Under the pieces are notes generated by a model that had not been told where the DNA came from, ran no database searches, and saw nothing but the letters and a program-made list of their open reading frames with translations. Below are positions 8,708 through 17,308 of a stretch of 64,000 bases of DNA, piece after piece. The stretch's first letter is position 1; each line of letters opens with the position of its first letter. A program made the translations under genes and the position numbers. The stretch covers positions 3,906,001-3,970,000 of the forward strand of contig CP048838.1 in assembly GCA_012317185.1 (NCBI GenBank), in the 5' to 3' direction. The stretch comes from [Clostridium] innocuum. Its GTDB lineage: Bacteria > Bacillota_I > Bacilli_A > Erysipelotrichales > Erysipelotrichaceae.

Positions 8708-9399
8708 CATCCTGAAACAGGTGGTTCCACGAACTTATAGCCCTTGCCCCAGACGGTCTGAATAAACATATGATCCGCCCAGGCCTCCTCCAGCTTTTTA
8801 CGAAGATTGGCGATATGTACCTGCACTGTATGTGTGGAATTCATATCCGGCATCTTCCATACCCGCTGGTAGATTTCCGATATGGTATACACATGCTCCG
8901 GTGTCTGTGCCAGCAGTACCAGGATATCAAATTCCGACATGGTTAACGGAACCCTGTTATCCTGAATCTGTATGGTTCTGGCATCCAGATTGATCCGGAG
9001 TGGGAAAAAATTCAAAATCTTCTGTCTGGAGGGTATTTGATAATACTGCCGTATCCTTGCCTGTATGCGAAGATACAGCTCTTCCAGAGAAAACGGTTTG
9101 GTAATATAATCATCCGCTCCCATCAGAAATCCATTCTTCAAATCCTCCTGTGAGGAAAGATTCGTCAAAAACACGATGGGCACAGAGCTGAAGCTGCGTA
9201 TTTTCCGACACAGATCAAACCCGCTTTCCCCCTTAAGAAGCACATCCAGAACGATACAGTCTATCGTTTCCTGTTTCAGCACCCGAAGACCCTGTGAACC
9301 GCCGGTGGCAGTAAATACATCCTCATTGTTCTTCTGTAGATACTGCTCTGCAGCAAACAGTACATCTTTATCATCATCAATGATAAGAATCTTACTCAT
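8707..9399 (-). CDS. OmpR/PhoB family response regulator
   Basis: This 230-residue two-component regulator has a receiver domain (residues 1-118) with the acidic pocket DDD at 8-10, the phospho-accepting Asp52 in IVLDVLLKG and Lys102 in DYITKPF. A winged-helix DNA-binding domain follows (residues 130-226, ending in TVWGKGYKF). It converges on the bactofilin gene and is the nearest regulator to the 7TM-type kinase at 5691-7706, so the two are probably a pair. It is monocistronic here. Confidence 0.9.
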   Translation of the reverse strand: MSKILIIDDDKDVLFAAEQYLQKNNEDVFTATGGSQGLRVLKQETIDCIVLDVLLKGESGFDLCRKIRSFSSVPIVFLTNLSSQEDLKNGFLMGADDYITKPFSLEELYLRIQARIRQYYQIPSRQKILNFFPLRINLDARTIQIQDNRVPLTMSEFDILVLLAQTPEHVYTISEIYQRVWKMPDMNSTHTVQVHIANLRKKLEEAWADHMFIQTVWGKGYKFVEPPVSG

Positions 9400-9493
9400 G
9401 ATCCATCCTCCATGTCATTCTTATTGTATATTGTATCAGAAAAGTGAATGACAAAACATGGAAAACCGGATGGCTTGAAACTTTCTTGAACAT

Positions 9494-10210
9494 TTAGGAA
9501 ATTTGAAAAAAGGCTTTGGCATTGTCATAGAATACCTTTTGAAGTGCTTCTTCATCCAGACCGCTGACGATCACCTTCTGCATTTCCACTGACGGATGAT
9601 GAAACGGGCCATCAGTGCCGAACAGGATACGATCTGCACCGACACTCTCGTATGCCTCTTTGATTTTTGTATGCATCGGCATACCGCTCATTTCCAGATA
9701 CAGATTCGCATAGCGACGAGCCATTTTCAGGCTTGCGTCGATATACACACCGTGTCCGTGTCCCATATGAATCATCATCACCTTGACATTGGGAAAGCGC
9801 TCTGCGAGAAGCGCAATACTCCAGGGAAGGGAATAGGGTGGATGTCCGCAGTGAATACAGACAGGAACCTGATAGTGCTCTGCCATCTCCATGATAGGAT
9901 CAACACATACATCGTCCGCCACAAAGGCATGCCTGAGCGGATTCAGCTTTACTGCCTGAAAGCCTTTCTCCAGATACTGCATCAGCAGCTGTGTGCAGTT
10001 TTCCTTGAGCGGGTTAACATACACAGCACCAGCAAAACGATCCGGCCATTCGCTGATTGCCCGGTATACGGCCTCATTATTCTGGGAACAGATAACCGTT
10101 TTCTCAATCTCATACATATCCATCAGCTCGAGAAGCTGTTGTGGAGTCGCCGCTACATTTGCCCAGCCGCCGATTTCACCGATATGCGCATGTGCATCTA
10201 TTTTTTTCAT
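9494..10210 (-). CDS. amidohydrolase family protein (amidohydrolase 2 type)
   Basis: This 238-residue TIM-barrel metal hydrolase starts MKKIDAHAHIGE, the DxHxH metal site. It has a mid-protein VCIHCGHPP (His ligand), MIHMGHGHG and a C-terminal LFGTDGPFHHP with the catalytic Asp. This pattern fits the amidohydrolase 2 / decarboxylase-like group; the substrate is unknown. Its start overlaps the stop of the ECF S-component gene by 4 bases (ATGA). Tight coupling suggests that it processes the compound that transporter imports. Confidence 0.85.
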   Translation of the reverse strand: MKKIDAHAHIGEIGGWANVAATPQQLLELMDMYEIEKTVICSQNNEAVYRAISEWPDRFAGAVYVNPLKENCTQLLMQYLEKGFQAVKLNPLRHAFVADDVCVDPIMEMAEHYQVPVCIHCGHPPYSLPWSIALLAERFPNVKVMMIHMGHGHGVYIDASLKMARRYANLYLEMSGMPMHTKIKEAYESVGADRILFGTDGPFHHPSVEMQKVIVSGLDEEALQKVFYDNAKAFFQIS

Positions 10211-10719
10211 ATACGTTTCTCCTCAAAAAATGAAAGCATCTCCGTGCGGGACAGCATCGCAGATAGTACCGTAAAAAGGACGAGTCCGATGACTGTCTGC
10301 ATACAGATTCTCGCAACAGAGGCGATTGCAGGTACAACCCCGGTCAGGGGTATTTTAACAAGTGTATAAGCAATAATCTGAAAAACGCCTCCCGTTCCCG
10401 CTGCAATCAGTCTGTTTTTTAATCGTGATTTCTCCAGTAAAAGTCCCATGATCCAGCCCATGGCATATTTTATAATAAAGGTTGGCAGCACCCAGACAGC
10501 GGCACCGCTCAGCAAATCGGATAAAGCACCACCAAGGCCGCCGGCCAACGCCCCCTGTTTTCTCCCCAGAACCATCACCCCCAGAAAAATCATACAGTCC
10601 CCCATATGCGTGTACCCTCCGGTTGCCGGATTGGGTATCTTTATAATATAGGTTGCGGTAAATATCAAAGCTGTCATAAGTGCTGTCATTGCCAGCTCCT
10701 TTGTCTTTTCATGCTGCAT
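10207..10719 (-). CDS. ECF transporter S component, unknown substrate
   Basis: This 170-residue integral membrane protein has about six helices and the S-component pattern: a short charged N-terminus (MQHEKTKELAMTALMTALIF), an Ala-rich helix 1, and GGYTHMGDCMIFLGVMVLGRKQGALAGGLGGALSDLL in the middle. S components bind a vitamin or related micronutrient and dock onto the shared EcfAAT module, which is not in this window. The gene is coupled to a downstream amidohydrolase. Riboflavin-, pantothenate- and pyridoxine-type relatives cannot be told apart here. Confidence 0.82.
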   Translation of the reverse strand: MQHEKTKELAMTALMTALIFTATYIIKIPNPATGGYTHMGDCMIFLGVMVLGRKQGALAGGLGGALSDLLSGAAVWVLPTFIIKYAMGWIMGLLLEKSRLKNRLIAAGTGGVFQIIAYTLVKIPLTGVVPAIASVARICMQTVIGLVLFTVLSAMLSRTEMLSFFEEKRI

Positions 10720-10760
10720 ACAAGCTCTCCTCTCTATGAAATTGTATACATTCTACCATT

Positions 10761-10788
10761 AAACTGTATATTGAAAAATGAACAGTTT
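10761..10788. promoter_or_regulatory. inverted repeat in the promoter region of the ECF S-component gene
   Basis: AAACTGT and ACAGTTT arms are separated by 14 bases, about 40-70 bases upstream of the S-component start. They overlap the probable promoter (TAGAAT-type -10 on the minus strand). A regulator-binding site is plausible. The rest of the gap up to about 11015 shows no gene and no riboswitch pattern I could recognise. Confidence 0.35.
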
Positions 10789-11014
10789 TACGAAAATAAA
10801 AGATAACAGTTTTATTAGCATAAGAGATGGATTTGTTTGCATTCGATAAAAGCTATCCACTCATTAAGGGCAGCTGTTTTCAATATGTTTCATCAATGGG
10901 AAAAGCATGCACATTTCCTTACAGTATAAGCATATAAGGTAATTGTGTTTGAAATCACACCACGATTGTATGCTTCTTGTCAGAGAATGCACGATTTACA
11001 CCGTATATGAAAAA

Positions 11015-11048
11015 GCGATTTCCCATTGCATCAAGAGAAGGAAATCGC
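11015..11048. terminator. terminator of the FMN reductase gene
   Basis: GCGATTTCC...GGAAATCGC forms a 9-bp stem with A/T-rich flanks. On the minus strand it is followed by TTTTTC, and it lies 31 bases after the end of the reductase gene. Confidence 0.75.
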
Positions 11049-11079
11049 CTTTCATTATTTTTTACAGCTGAACATTTTC

Positions 11080-11643
11080 TTATTTAAAGAATTCGTTATT
11101 TTCAATGAAATTTATAAATGCCCTGCACTGCTCTGCCAGAAAGGGCTCGCTTTCTTTTAAAACCAGTTTCCCATCTGTCACCTGTTCCAGTGCATTTGGT
11201 ATCGTAAGCCGCGGCACATTCATAACCCTCATATTGAGAAAGCTCAACAGGGTGACCAACTGATCCTGTGCAATCAGCGTACCGGACATGCCGGGTGTAA
11301 TACCGCTTACGGCTGCCGGCTTTCCATTTAAAACCCGCTTCTGTGCTTCATCCGGACGAGACATCCAATCCAGAAAATTTTTTAATACCCCGGAAATGCC
11401 ATGATTGTATTCCGGTGAAAAGAACCATATGCCATCCGCCTCCTGAAGCTGCGCACGCAGGCGCTGTACAGCAGCAGGTGCCGGAAACTCAATATCCTCA
11501 TTCATAAAAGGTAGATCCTGATAATCGAGTATTTCAAATACAAGCTCGTCACCGCAAAGAGCTGCGGCTGCTTCTGCCAGCTGACGGTTCAGGGATGCTT
11601 TGCGAAGAGAACCGACCACAGCTGCAATTTTTATTTTTTTCAT
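11080..11643 (-). CDS. NADPH-dependent FMN reductase family protein
   Basis: This 187-residue flavodoxin-like oxidoreductase reduces flavins, quinones or small electrophiles with NAD(P)H. The FMN phosphate loop GSLRKASLNRQLA is at residues 12-24. SPEYNHGISGVLKNFLDWMSRP near residue 76 is the second family hallmark. It is divergent from the WYL-regulator gene, and the palindrome at 11769-11790 lies between their starts, so the regulator may also control this gene. Confidence 0.88.
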   Translation of the reverse strand: MKKIKIAAVVGSLRKASLNRQLAEAAAALCGDELVFEILDYQDLPFMNEDIEFPAPAAVQRLRAQLQEADGIWFFSPEYNHGISGVLKNFLDWMSRPDEAQKRVLNGKPAAVSGITPGMSGTLIAQDQLVTLLSFLNMRVMNVPRLTIPNALEQVTDGKLVLKESEPFLAEQCRAFINFIENNEFFK

Positions 11644-11768
11644 AAGCTGCCTTCTTTCTATATCTGTATTCTAGTCCTGCGTGATGGAAAGTACAAGATA
11701 TATGCCTGAAATCCTTTTATTCTCGCTTCAGTATATGCGATGATTTTATTTTTATGCGTATACCTCAA

Positions 11769-11790
11769 ATATGACATAGCATTGTCATAT
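11769..11790. promoter_or_regulatory. operator-like palindrome, WYL site 1
   Basis: ATATGACA-TAGCAT-TGTCATAT is a perfect 8-bp inverted repeat with a 6-base spacer. It sits between the divergent FMN reductase and WYL-regulator genes. Two near copies with the same spacing occur at 12733-12754 and 56208-56231, each beside a WYL-regulator gene, which supports a role as the regulator's binding site. Confidence 0.65.
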
Positions 11791-11827
11791 TATGTCTGAT
11801 ACAATGGAGTCAGAAAGGAGGGATCGC

Positions 11828-12733
11828 ATGCAGATACAGAGAATGTTTGAAATCGTCTATATCCTTTTACAGAAACGAAGAGTAACTGCCAAGGAGCTCG
11901 CAGAGCATTTTGAAGTCAGCACGCGTACGATTTACCGTGATCTTGACGCACTTTCCATGGCGGGAATACCGCTGTACACCAATAAGGGACATCAGGGTGG
12001 TATATTTTTGATGGAGGATTATGTACTCCACCGTTCCATGTTCAGTGAAGAGGAACAGCAAAAGCTGATGGCTGCATTGCAAAGCTATCATATTGCAGAC
12101 CCGCAGGATGTGGATTCCCTGCTTACAAAATTAAGCTCCACCTTTTCCGCAAAGCTGACCAACTGGATTGATGTTGACTTTGTGGACTGGGGATCCGACC
12201 ACAGTGCCAATCGCAAATTCCTTCTGTTGAAGGATGCGATTCTTGATAAACAGAGGATACAGTTTTCCTACCATTCCTCCTATGGCGCCAGCACTACAAG
12301 AACGGTTGAACCATTGCAGCTGCTGTTTAAGGGGTCCGCATGGTATCTGATCGGCTACTGTACAGGAAAACAGGCACAGCGTTATTTCAAGCTGAACCGC
12401 ATGGAGAACCTGTATAACACAAAGGAACATTTTGAGCGGGAGCTGGATACATCCAGTCTGCCGCATGATCAGAATGAATATAAGAAGGATTTGATCCATC
12501 TGGTTCTGGAAATGAAGGAAAATGTCGCCTATCGCATCTTCGATGAATATGATTCCTCCTGCTTCCGGCGAAGAGAGGATGGAAGCTTTCTTGTTACCAT
12601 TGATTTTCCAAAAAGCGAATGGATATACGGGTATCTCATGTCCTTTGGAGATTCCCTACGCATCCTGGAGCCTGTGGATATACGGGATGAGGTTATCAAT
12701 AGAATGCGACATGCAGTCAAGCAGTATGAGTAA
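11828..12733 (+). CDS. HTH-11 / WYL domain transcriptional regulator (YafY type)
   Basis: This 301-residue regulator has an N-terminal winged helix (MFEIVYILLQKRRVTAKELAEHFEVSTRTIYRDLDALS, residues 6-43). A WYL ligand-sensing domain spans roughly residues 130-215 (AWYLIGYC), and a C-terminal WCX part follows. I place the start at 11828 because AGAAAGGAGGGATCGC precedes that ATG; the in-frame ATG at 11792 lacks a ribosome site and lies at the palindrome. The gene is flanked by operator-like palindromes and leads a group of GyrI/YoaP/radical-SAM genes that it probably controls. Confidence 0.9.
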   Translation: MQIQRMFEIVYILLQKRRVTAKELAEHFEVSTRTIYRDLDALSMAGIPLYTNKGHQGGIFLMEDYVLHRSMFSEEEQQKLMAALQSYHIADPQDVDSLLTKLSSTFSAKLTNWIDVDFVDWGSDHSANRKFLLLKDAILDKQRIQFSYHSSYGASTTRTVEPLQLLFKGSAWYLIGYCTGKQAQRYFKLNRMENLYNTKEHFERELDTSSLPHDQNEYKKDLIHLVLEMKENVAYRIFDEYDSSCFRRREDGSFLVTIDFPKSEWIYGYLMSFGDSLRILEPVDIRDEVINRMRHAVKQYE

Positions 12734-12754
12734 TATGACATACTGATGTCCTAT
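12733..12754. promoter_or_regulatory. operator-like palindrome, WYL site 2
   Basis: ATATGACA-TACTGA-TGTCCTAT differs from a perfect inverted repeat at one position and has the same 6-base spacer as site 1. It begins at the last base of the regulator gene and lies just before the GyrI-like gene, where it could control the downstream genes separately. Confidence 0.6.
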
Positions 12755-12791
12755 ATGGTGTGATAGGATATAGAAAAAGGAGATGGAAGCG

Positions 12792-13457
12792 ATGGAAAAG
12801 AATATAAAGCTTGACTATAAGAAAAAGTATAAGGACCTCTATCAGCCGAAAACCACGGGTATGCTGATCGATATAGCGGCAATTCCCTTTCTGATGGTGG
12901 ATGGAAAAGGAAATCCGAATGAGGAGGATGGTGATTACAGCAAGGCGATGCAGTTGCTTTACGGTATCACCTTCACGATCAAAATGAGCAGAAAGGGGAC
13001 TAAGGCTCTGGAGGGCTATCACGATTATGTGGTGCCGCCGCTGGAGGGACTGTGGGAAATGAAGGGAATCAAGGGAATGGATTATTCCCGTAAGGAGGAT
13101 TTCCTGTGGACATCCATGCTCCGCCTTCCAGAATATGTAACGGAGGATGTGTTCGCATGGGCATGTGAGGAGTTTCATAAAAAGCACCCGGAGGCAGATA
13201 TCAACCGCGTACGTATGGAATGGTATGAGGAGGGGCTCTGCGCACAAATACTGCACAAGGGCTCCTATGATGAGGAACCGGCATCCCTAAAGAAGCTGCA
13301 TACCTTTATTGAAGAAAACGGCTGCTGTGTGGATATCGGCTCAACTGCAGCCAGCGGACAGCTTAGAAAGCATCACGAAATCTATCTGGGAGATCCGAGA
13401 AAGTGCAAGCCGGAAAATCTGAAAACGGTATTGCGCATACCGGTAAGAAAACGATAA
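12792..13457 (+). CDS. GyrI-like small-molecule-binding domain protein (COG4832 type)
   Basis: This 221-residue soluble protein resembles GyrI-like effector-binding proteins, with FLMVDGKGNPNEEDGDYSKAMQLLYGITFTIK near residues 36-67. EEGLCAQILHKGSYDEEPAS near residue 145 and HHEIYLGDPRKCKPENLKTVLRIPV at the end are also typical. Such proteins bind drugs or metabolites, and some hydrolyse or sequester them. The ATG at 12792 has AAGGAG at 9 bases; the ATG at 12783 is too close to that site. It is downstream of WYL site 2 and in line with the YoaP-like and radical-SAM genes. Confidence 0.82.
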   Translation: MEKNIKLDYKKKYKDLYQPKTTGMLIDIAAIPFLMVDGKGNPNEEDGDYSKAMQLLYGITFTIKMSRKGTKALEGYHDYVVPPLEGLWEMKGIKGMDYSRKEDFLWTSMLRLPEYVTEDVFAWACEEFHKKHPEADINRVRMEWYEEGLCAQILHKGSYDEEPASLKKLHTFIEENGCCVDIGSTAASGQLRKHHEIYLGDPRKCKPENLKTVLRIPVRKR

Positions 13458-13487
13458 CGGAAACCATCCGTAAAGGAGAAAAAGAGC

Positions 13488-14261
13488 ATGGAATATATAC
13501 AGCTGACACAGGAAAATTTACAGAAGGAGCATATCTGCTGCAGTATGACAGAGAAAAAAGGGGATCACAGCGTCACGGATAAAAAGGCTTGGCTGAAGGA
13601 ACGCATGGAGGAAGGGCTTGTATTTTATAAGGCCGATGTACGCGGTAAGGTTTTTATTGAATATATACCTGCTCAAGCCGCATGGTTCCCTATTCAGGCA
13701 GACAACTGGATGCACATCAACTGTCTGTGGGTTTCCGGAAGCTTTAAGGGCTGCGGCTATTCCGATGAGTTGCTGGAGCACTGCATTGCAGATGCCAAAG
13801 CGAAGGGAATGCATGGTCTTACGATTTTATCAGGAAAAAAGAAGCTGCCCTATTTGAGCGATCCCTCGTATCTGAAATATAAAGGCTTCATCCCTGCTGA
13901 TGAAGCAGGTGAGTATGTTTTGATGCATCTGCCGTTTCATGCGGGTGGAGAGAAGCCGCGCTTTGCGGATGGTGTATTGCGACCTCAGCATCCGGAAAAC
14001 ACCTTTGTATTGTATTATACCGATCAATGTCCGTTTGCCAGTCAGTATGCGCTCAAATTCGCGGAATGGATGAACAACTGGGAACAGTCCTGTGTTGTTC
14101 ATCATATAACCACACGGGAAGCTGCCCAGAGCTGTCCGGGACCGGTGAGCGGCTATGCGCTGTTTTATGGAAATACGTATCTGACAAATGAAATCCAGTC
14201 GGAGAAAAAGGCTGAAAAGCTTTGGAAAACCTATGGAAGCAAGACTGTGCAGGCTGGATGA
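13488..14261 (+). CDS. N-acetyltransferase with YoaP-like C-terminal domain
   Basis: This 257-residue protein has an N-terminal GNAT-type acetyltransferase (residues 1-150, with WVSGSFKGCGYSDELLEHCI as the acetyl-CoA-binding loop and helix). The C-terminal YoaP-like thioredoxin-fold region (residues 165-257) has YYTDQCPFASQYALKFAEW with one Cys in a CPF motif. A ribosome site (AAAGGAGAAAAAGAGC) precedes the ATG, 30 bases after the GyrI-like gene. YoaP proteins are poorly characterised; the context suggests a detoxification or stress response. Confidence 0.82.
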   Translation: MEYIQLTQENLQKEHICCSMTEKKGDHSVTDKKAWLKERMEEGLVFYKADVRGKVFIEYIPAQAAWFPIQADNWMHINCLWVSGSFKGCGYSDELLEHCIADAKAKGMHGLTILSGKKKLPYLSDPSYLKYKGFIPADEAGEYVLMHLPFHAGGEKPRFADGVLRPQHPENTFVLYYTDQCPFASQYALKFAEWMNNWEQSCVVHHITTREAAQSCPGPVSGYALFYGNTYLTNEIQSEKKAEKLWKTYGSKTVQAG

Positions 14262-15606
14262 TATCTTCCTGGTAGGCTGTGAAACAAAACTGGGAACATC
14301 CCTGAGCAGAAATGCCGGCATTTCCATGGCATTCTGGAAAAGGTTTAATGAACAGCTGAAAATGTATCATGTGAAGCAGGGAAAGCAGTTTGTGAAATAT
14401 GCCCTTACCCGGCGCGGATCACAGGGTCTGACCTATGCATGTGCTGTTCCCAGTGCACAGCTGTATCCGGATCACTTTCAGATTTACCGTATTCCCAAAG
14501 GGGAGTATCTGTGCGTGGAGCATCATGGTGATATGGCAAAGCTTCCGGAAACCATCGATAGAATATTCAAGCAGGAGCTGAAGGACAGACAGCTGACACC
14601 TGCAAAGGGAGCGCTTGTTTATTTCGAAAAGTATGATGAGCGGTTTCACTACCGTCAGGACGCTTCGGTTATTGAGCTATATATTCCACTCGCAGGAAAT
14701 GCATGCAAGCCCATGGAGGAGATTGAGGCGAAGACAATTTTACAGGGGGGCGGAAATACCATCGGGCAGTTTTCCTGGTTTGGTATGGATTTTAATATGA
14801 ATCTGTATAAGGGCTGCAATCACGGCTGTATCTATTGCGATTCCAGAAGCAGCTGCTATCAGGTACAGGAATTTGACCGTGTACGGAAAAAGAAGAATGA
14901 GCTGCTTATTCTGGAGCGTCAGTTAAAGGGTAAACGGAAAAAAGGAGTGATAGGCATCGGAGCCATGTCGGATACCTATAACCCTTTTGAAAAGCAGCAG
15001 GAAATTACAAGAGGTGCATTACAGCTGATCGACCGCTATGGCTACGGTGTGGGAATCGATACCAAAAGCACCCTGGTGCTCCGTGATCTGGATTTGCTGG
15101 CACGCATTGCCTCACATAATCCTGTTATCATCAAGCTGACAATCACCTGTGCGGATGATGCTCTGGGAAAGATGATTGAACCGTATGCCCCAAGCTCAAG
15201 TGAACGCTTTCTGGCATTGGAGGAATTGCACAGGGCCGGTATCTATGCGGGGATTTTGATGATGCCCATTCTTCCCTTCATCAATGACACACCGGAAAAC
15301 ATCACCGGTATCGTCGAGCTTGCGGCAAAGCATCATGCGAAATTTATCTACCCTGCATTTGGCATGACTCTGCGGGATAATCAGAGGGATTATTACTACT
15401 ATCAGCTGGATCATTATTTCCCGGGAAAACGCAGACTGTATGAACAGCGCTATCATAATGTTTACAGCTGTGATTCTCCACATGCCGCAAAGCTGTATAA
15501 GCTGTTTCAGACAGAGTGTCGAAAATACGGTATCCGCTACCGTATGAATGATATAATCCGAGGTTATAAAAAGCAGCAGGTTCATCAGGGGCAGCTGAAG
15601 CTGTAG
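14233..15606 (+). CDS. fusion of GyrI-like effector-binding domain and SPL-type radical SAM domain
   Basis: This is one continuous frame of 457 residues. Residues 1-150 match a GyrI/AraC-type effector-binding domain (FQIYRIPKGEYLCVEHHG, then VIELYIPL). From about residue 162 the sequence becomes a radical SAM protein of the spore-photoproduct-lyase-like COG1533 group. It carries the cluster motif C195-x3-C199-x2-C202 in CNHGCIYCDSR, and GIGAMSDTYNPFE. I chose ATG 14233, which overlaps the YoaP-like gene by 29 bases; an ATG at 14188 is deeper in that gene. No good internal ribosome site precedes the second domain, so a single two-domain product is likely. Confidence 0.82.
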   Translation: MEARLCRLDDIFLVGCETKLGTSLSRNAGISMAFWKRFNEQLKMYHVKQGKQFVKYALTRRGSQGLTYACAVPSAQLYPDHFQIYRIPKGEYLCVEHHGDMAKLPETIDRIFKQELKDRQLTPAKGALVYFEKYDERFHYRQDASVIELYIPLAGNACKPMEEIEAKTILQGGGNTIGQFSWFGMDFNMNLYKGCNHGCIYCDSRSSCYQVQEFDRVRKKKNELLILERQLKGKRKKGVIGIGAMSDTYNPFEKQQEITRGALQLIDRYGYGVGIDTKSTLVLRDLDLLARIASHNPVIIKLTITCADDALGKMIEPYAPSSSERFLALEELHRAGIYAGILMMPILPFINDTPENITGIVELAAKHHAKFIYPAFGMTLRDNQRDYYYYQLDHYFPGKRRLYEQRYHNVYSCDSPHAAKLYKLFQTECRKYGIRYRMNDIIRGYKKQQVHQGQLKL

Positions 15607-15735
15607 AGCGATAGATGCTTTCCTCCTGCGAATTGAGCAATAAGAGAATTTCATCAGCTCCCTCTATGTCCCCGACGATTGAAATACATGGACAAAGGGA
15701 AAACGAATGCTTGAAAAAGAAGATGGGAGGTATTT

Positions 15736-16326
15736 ATGAAGCGACCGGAATTATCAAGAGCCTTAACACCGGAACAGTTTCAGGAAAACTATTATCTAAA
15801 GGAGGAGCTGCAGGCGTTTTTAAAGGCATGCGGTGTATCTGCATCCGGCAGCAAGGCTGATTTAAACGAACGTATCCTTCAGATATTACATGGAAATGCG
15901 ATATGTTCTGCCGTAAAGCAAAGAAAAGTAAAAAACAACCGCACAGACACGCTGTGTCCCGATTCCATCATTGAGAAAGATCTTGTTTGTTCACAGAAGC
16001 ACAGAGCATTTTTCAAATCTGTGATTGGCAGTAAGTTTTCCTTCCATGTGGAATTTCAGGACTGGCTGAAAACTCACGCAGGACAGACATATCAGGATGC
16101 CGTGGATGCATGGTATGCCATACAGGAACAGAAGAAGCATAAAAAAACTGTTATCAGTCCGCAGTTTGAATACAACACATATATTCGAGCCTTCTTTGCG
16201 GATAATCCGGGGCGTTCTTTAAAGGAATCTATCATGTGCTGGAATCATCGAAAAGCCATACCGGGACCGCACGTATATCAAAAAGAGGATCTTCTGGTTT
16301 TAAATGAGCAGGAAGATGAAAGATAG
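15736..16326 (+). CDS. SAP domain protein (DUF6434 type)
   Basis: This is a 196-residue basic protein. Residues 1-55 form a SAP-like motif (LKEELQAFLKACGVSASGSKADLNERILQIL), a short helix-extended-helix fold usually linked to nucleic-acid binding. Residues 75-196 contain the conserved DUF6434-like part (HRAFFKSVIGSKFSFHVEFQDWLKTHAGQTYQDAVDAW). The ribosome site GGGAGG precedes the ATG. It follows the radical-SAM fusion after 129 bases and may be in the same stress-related group. The region 16327-16626 is AT-rich with no gene seen. Confidence 0.8.
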   Translation: MKRPELSRALTPEQFQENYYLKEELQAFLKACGVSASGSKADLNERILQILHGNAICSAVKQRKVKNNRTDTLCPDSIIEKDLVCSQKHRAFFKSVIGSKFSFHVEFQDWLKTHAGQTYQDAVDAWYAIQEQKKHKKTVISPQFEYNTYIRAFFADNPGRSLKESIMCWNHRKAIPGPHVYQKEDLLVLNEQEDER

Positions 16327-16626
16327 CCTAGTTTCATATAAATGCATTTCTGCAATTGCAGTTATGCGTTTTTTCTTTGATGCAGTTATGTTCGACATAA
16401 GGCTTACACCCTTTTATTAAATAAGCACATTATTCTCAAAAACTGAAAAATACAGTATATGATACTTATCATAAAAGCATGTAAATTTGATACCAACCTT
16501 CTTTATCTCAAAAGACTTTGTATGTAGAATCATGTATATATTAAATTTTCCAAATAAAAAGGATACCTTACGATACCCTATATATACTGATTTTCCTTAT
16601 GCTACATAGCCGCTATCAGCACCAGC

Positions 16627-17298
16627 TTATCGATTGATATCCGTAATTTTCACAACACGCGTACCAACACGCTGGGCAAAGCCTTCATCATGTGTAATGA
16701 TGAGAATCGCCATTTCTTTGCTTAAGTCTTTGATAATGGAGGTCACGGAAGCAATGGATTCCACATCCAGCGCACTGGTTGGTTCATCAAAGCACAGAAC
16801 AGAGGGCTGCAGCATGCAGGCACGGGCTATCGCCACCCGCTGTTTCTGTCCACCGCTCAGAGTAGAGGGATAGGCATGCAGCTTATCACTGATCTGCAGC
16901 CGTTCCAGTAATTTCTCTGCCTTTTGAACCGCATCCTCTTTACTCATCAGCTTATGATAAACGGGTGCCTCAATCAGATTCTGAAGTACATTGCGATGCG
17001 GAAACAGCTGGTAGTTCTGAAACACCATGCCGACCTCCTTGCGCAGCGCCTTTTTTGTTTCCTTATCCGCGTAGACACTCCTTCCGTTTTCCTCTTTCAG
17101 AAGGTAGCTGTCATTGATGAGAATTTCTCCGCTGTCAGCGGTTTCCAGATCACAGAGACAGCGTAGCAGTGTTGTCTTTCCACTTCCACTCAATCCCATT
17201 AAAACAACGATTTCCCTTTCCTTCACATCCAGATCGACATTGCGAAGCACCTGATTATCGTGAAAGGATTTGCATAGATTTTGAATTTGTATACTCAT
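16627..17298 (-). CDS. amino-acid ABC transporter ATP-binding protein
   Basis: This 223-residue ATPase is of the polar amino-acid uptake type. It has Walker A GLSGSGKTTLL at 36-46, a Q loop (MVFQNYQLFPHRNVLQN), signature LSGGQKQR, Walker B VLCFDEPTSALD and H-loop ITHDEG. It powers import through the permease at 17309-17950 and takes substrate from the lipoprotein at 17954-18724. It is the last gene of a three-gene operon under a T-box leader, so expression should respond to uncharged tRNA. Confidence 0.93.
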   Translation of the reverse strand: MSIQIQNLCKSFHDNQVLRNVDLDVKEREIVVLMGLSGSGKTTLLRCLCDLETADSGEILINDSYLLKEENGRSVYADKETKKALRKEVGMVFQNYQLFPHRNVLQNLIEAPVYHKLMSKEDAVQKAEKLLERLQISDKLHAYPSTLSGGQKQRVAIARACMLQPSVLCFDEPTSALDVESIASVTSIIKDLSKEMAILIITHDEGFAQRVGTRVVKITDINR

Positions 17299-17308
17299 AC
17301 GGCCACCT

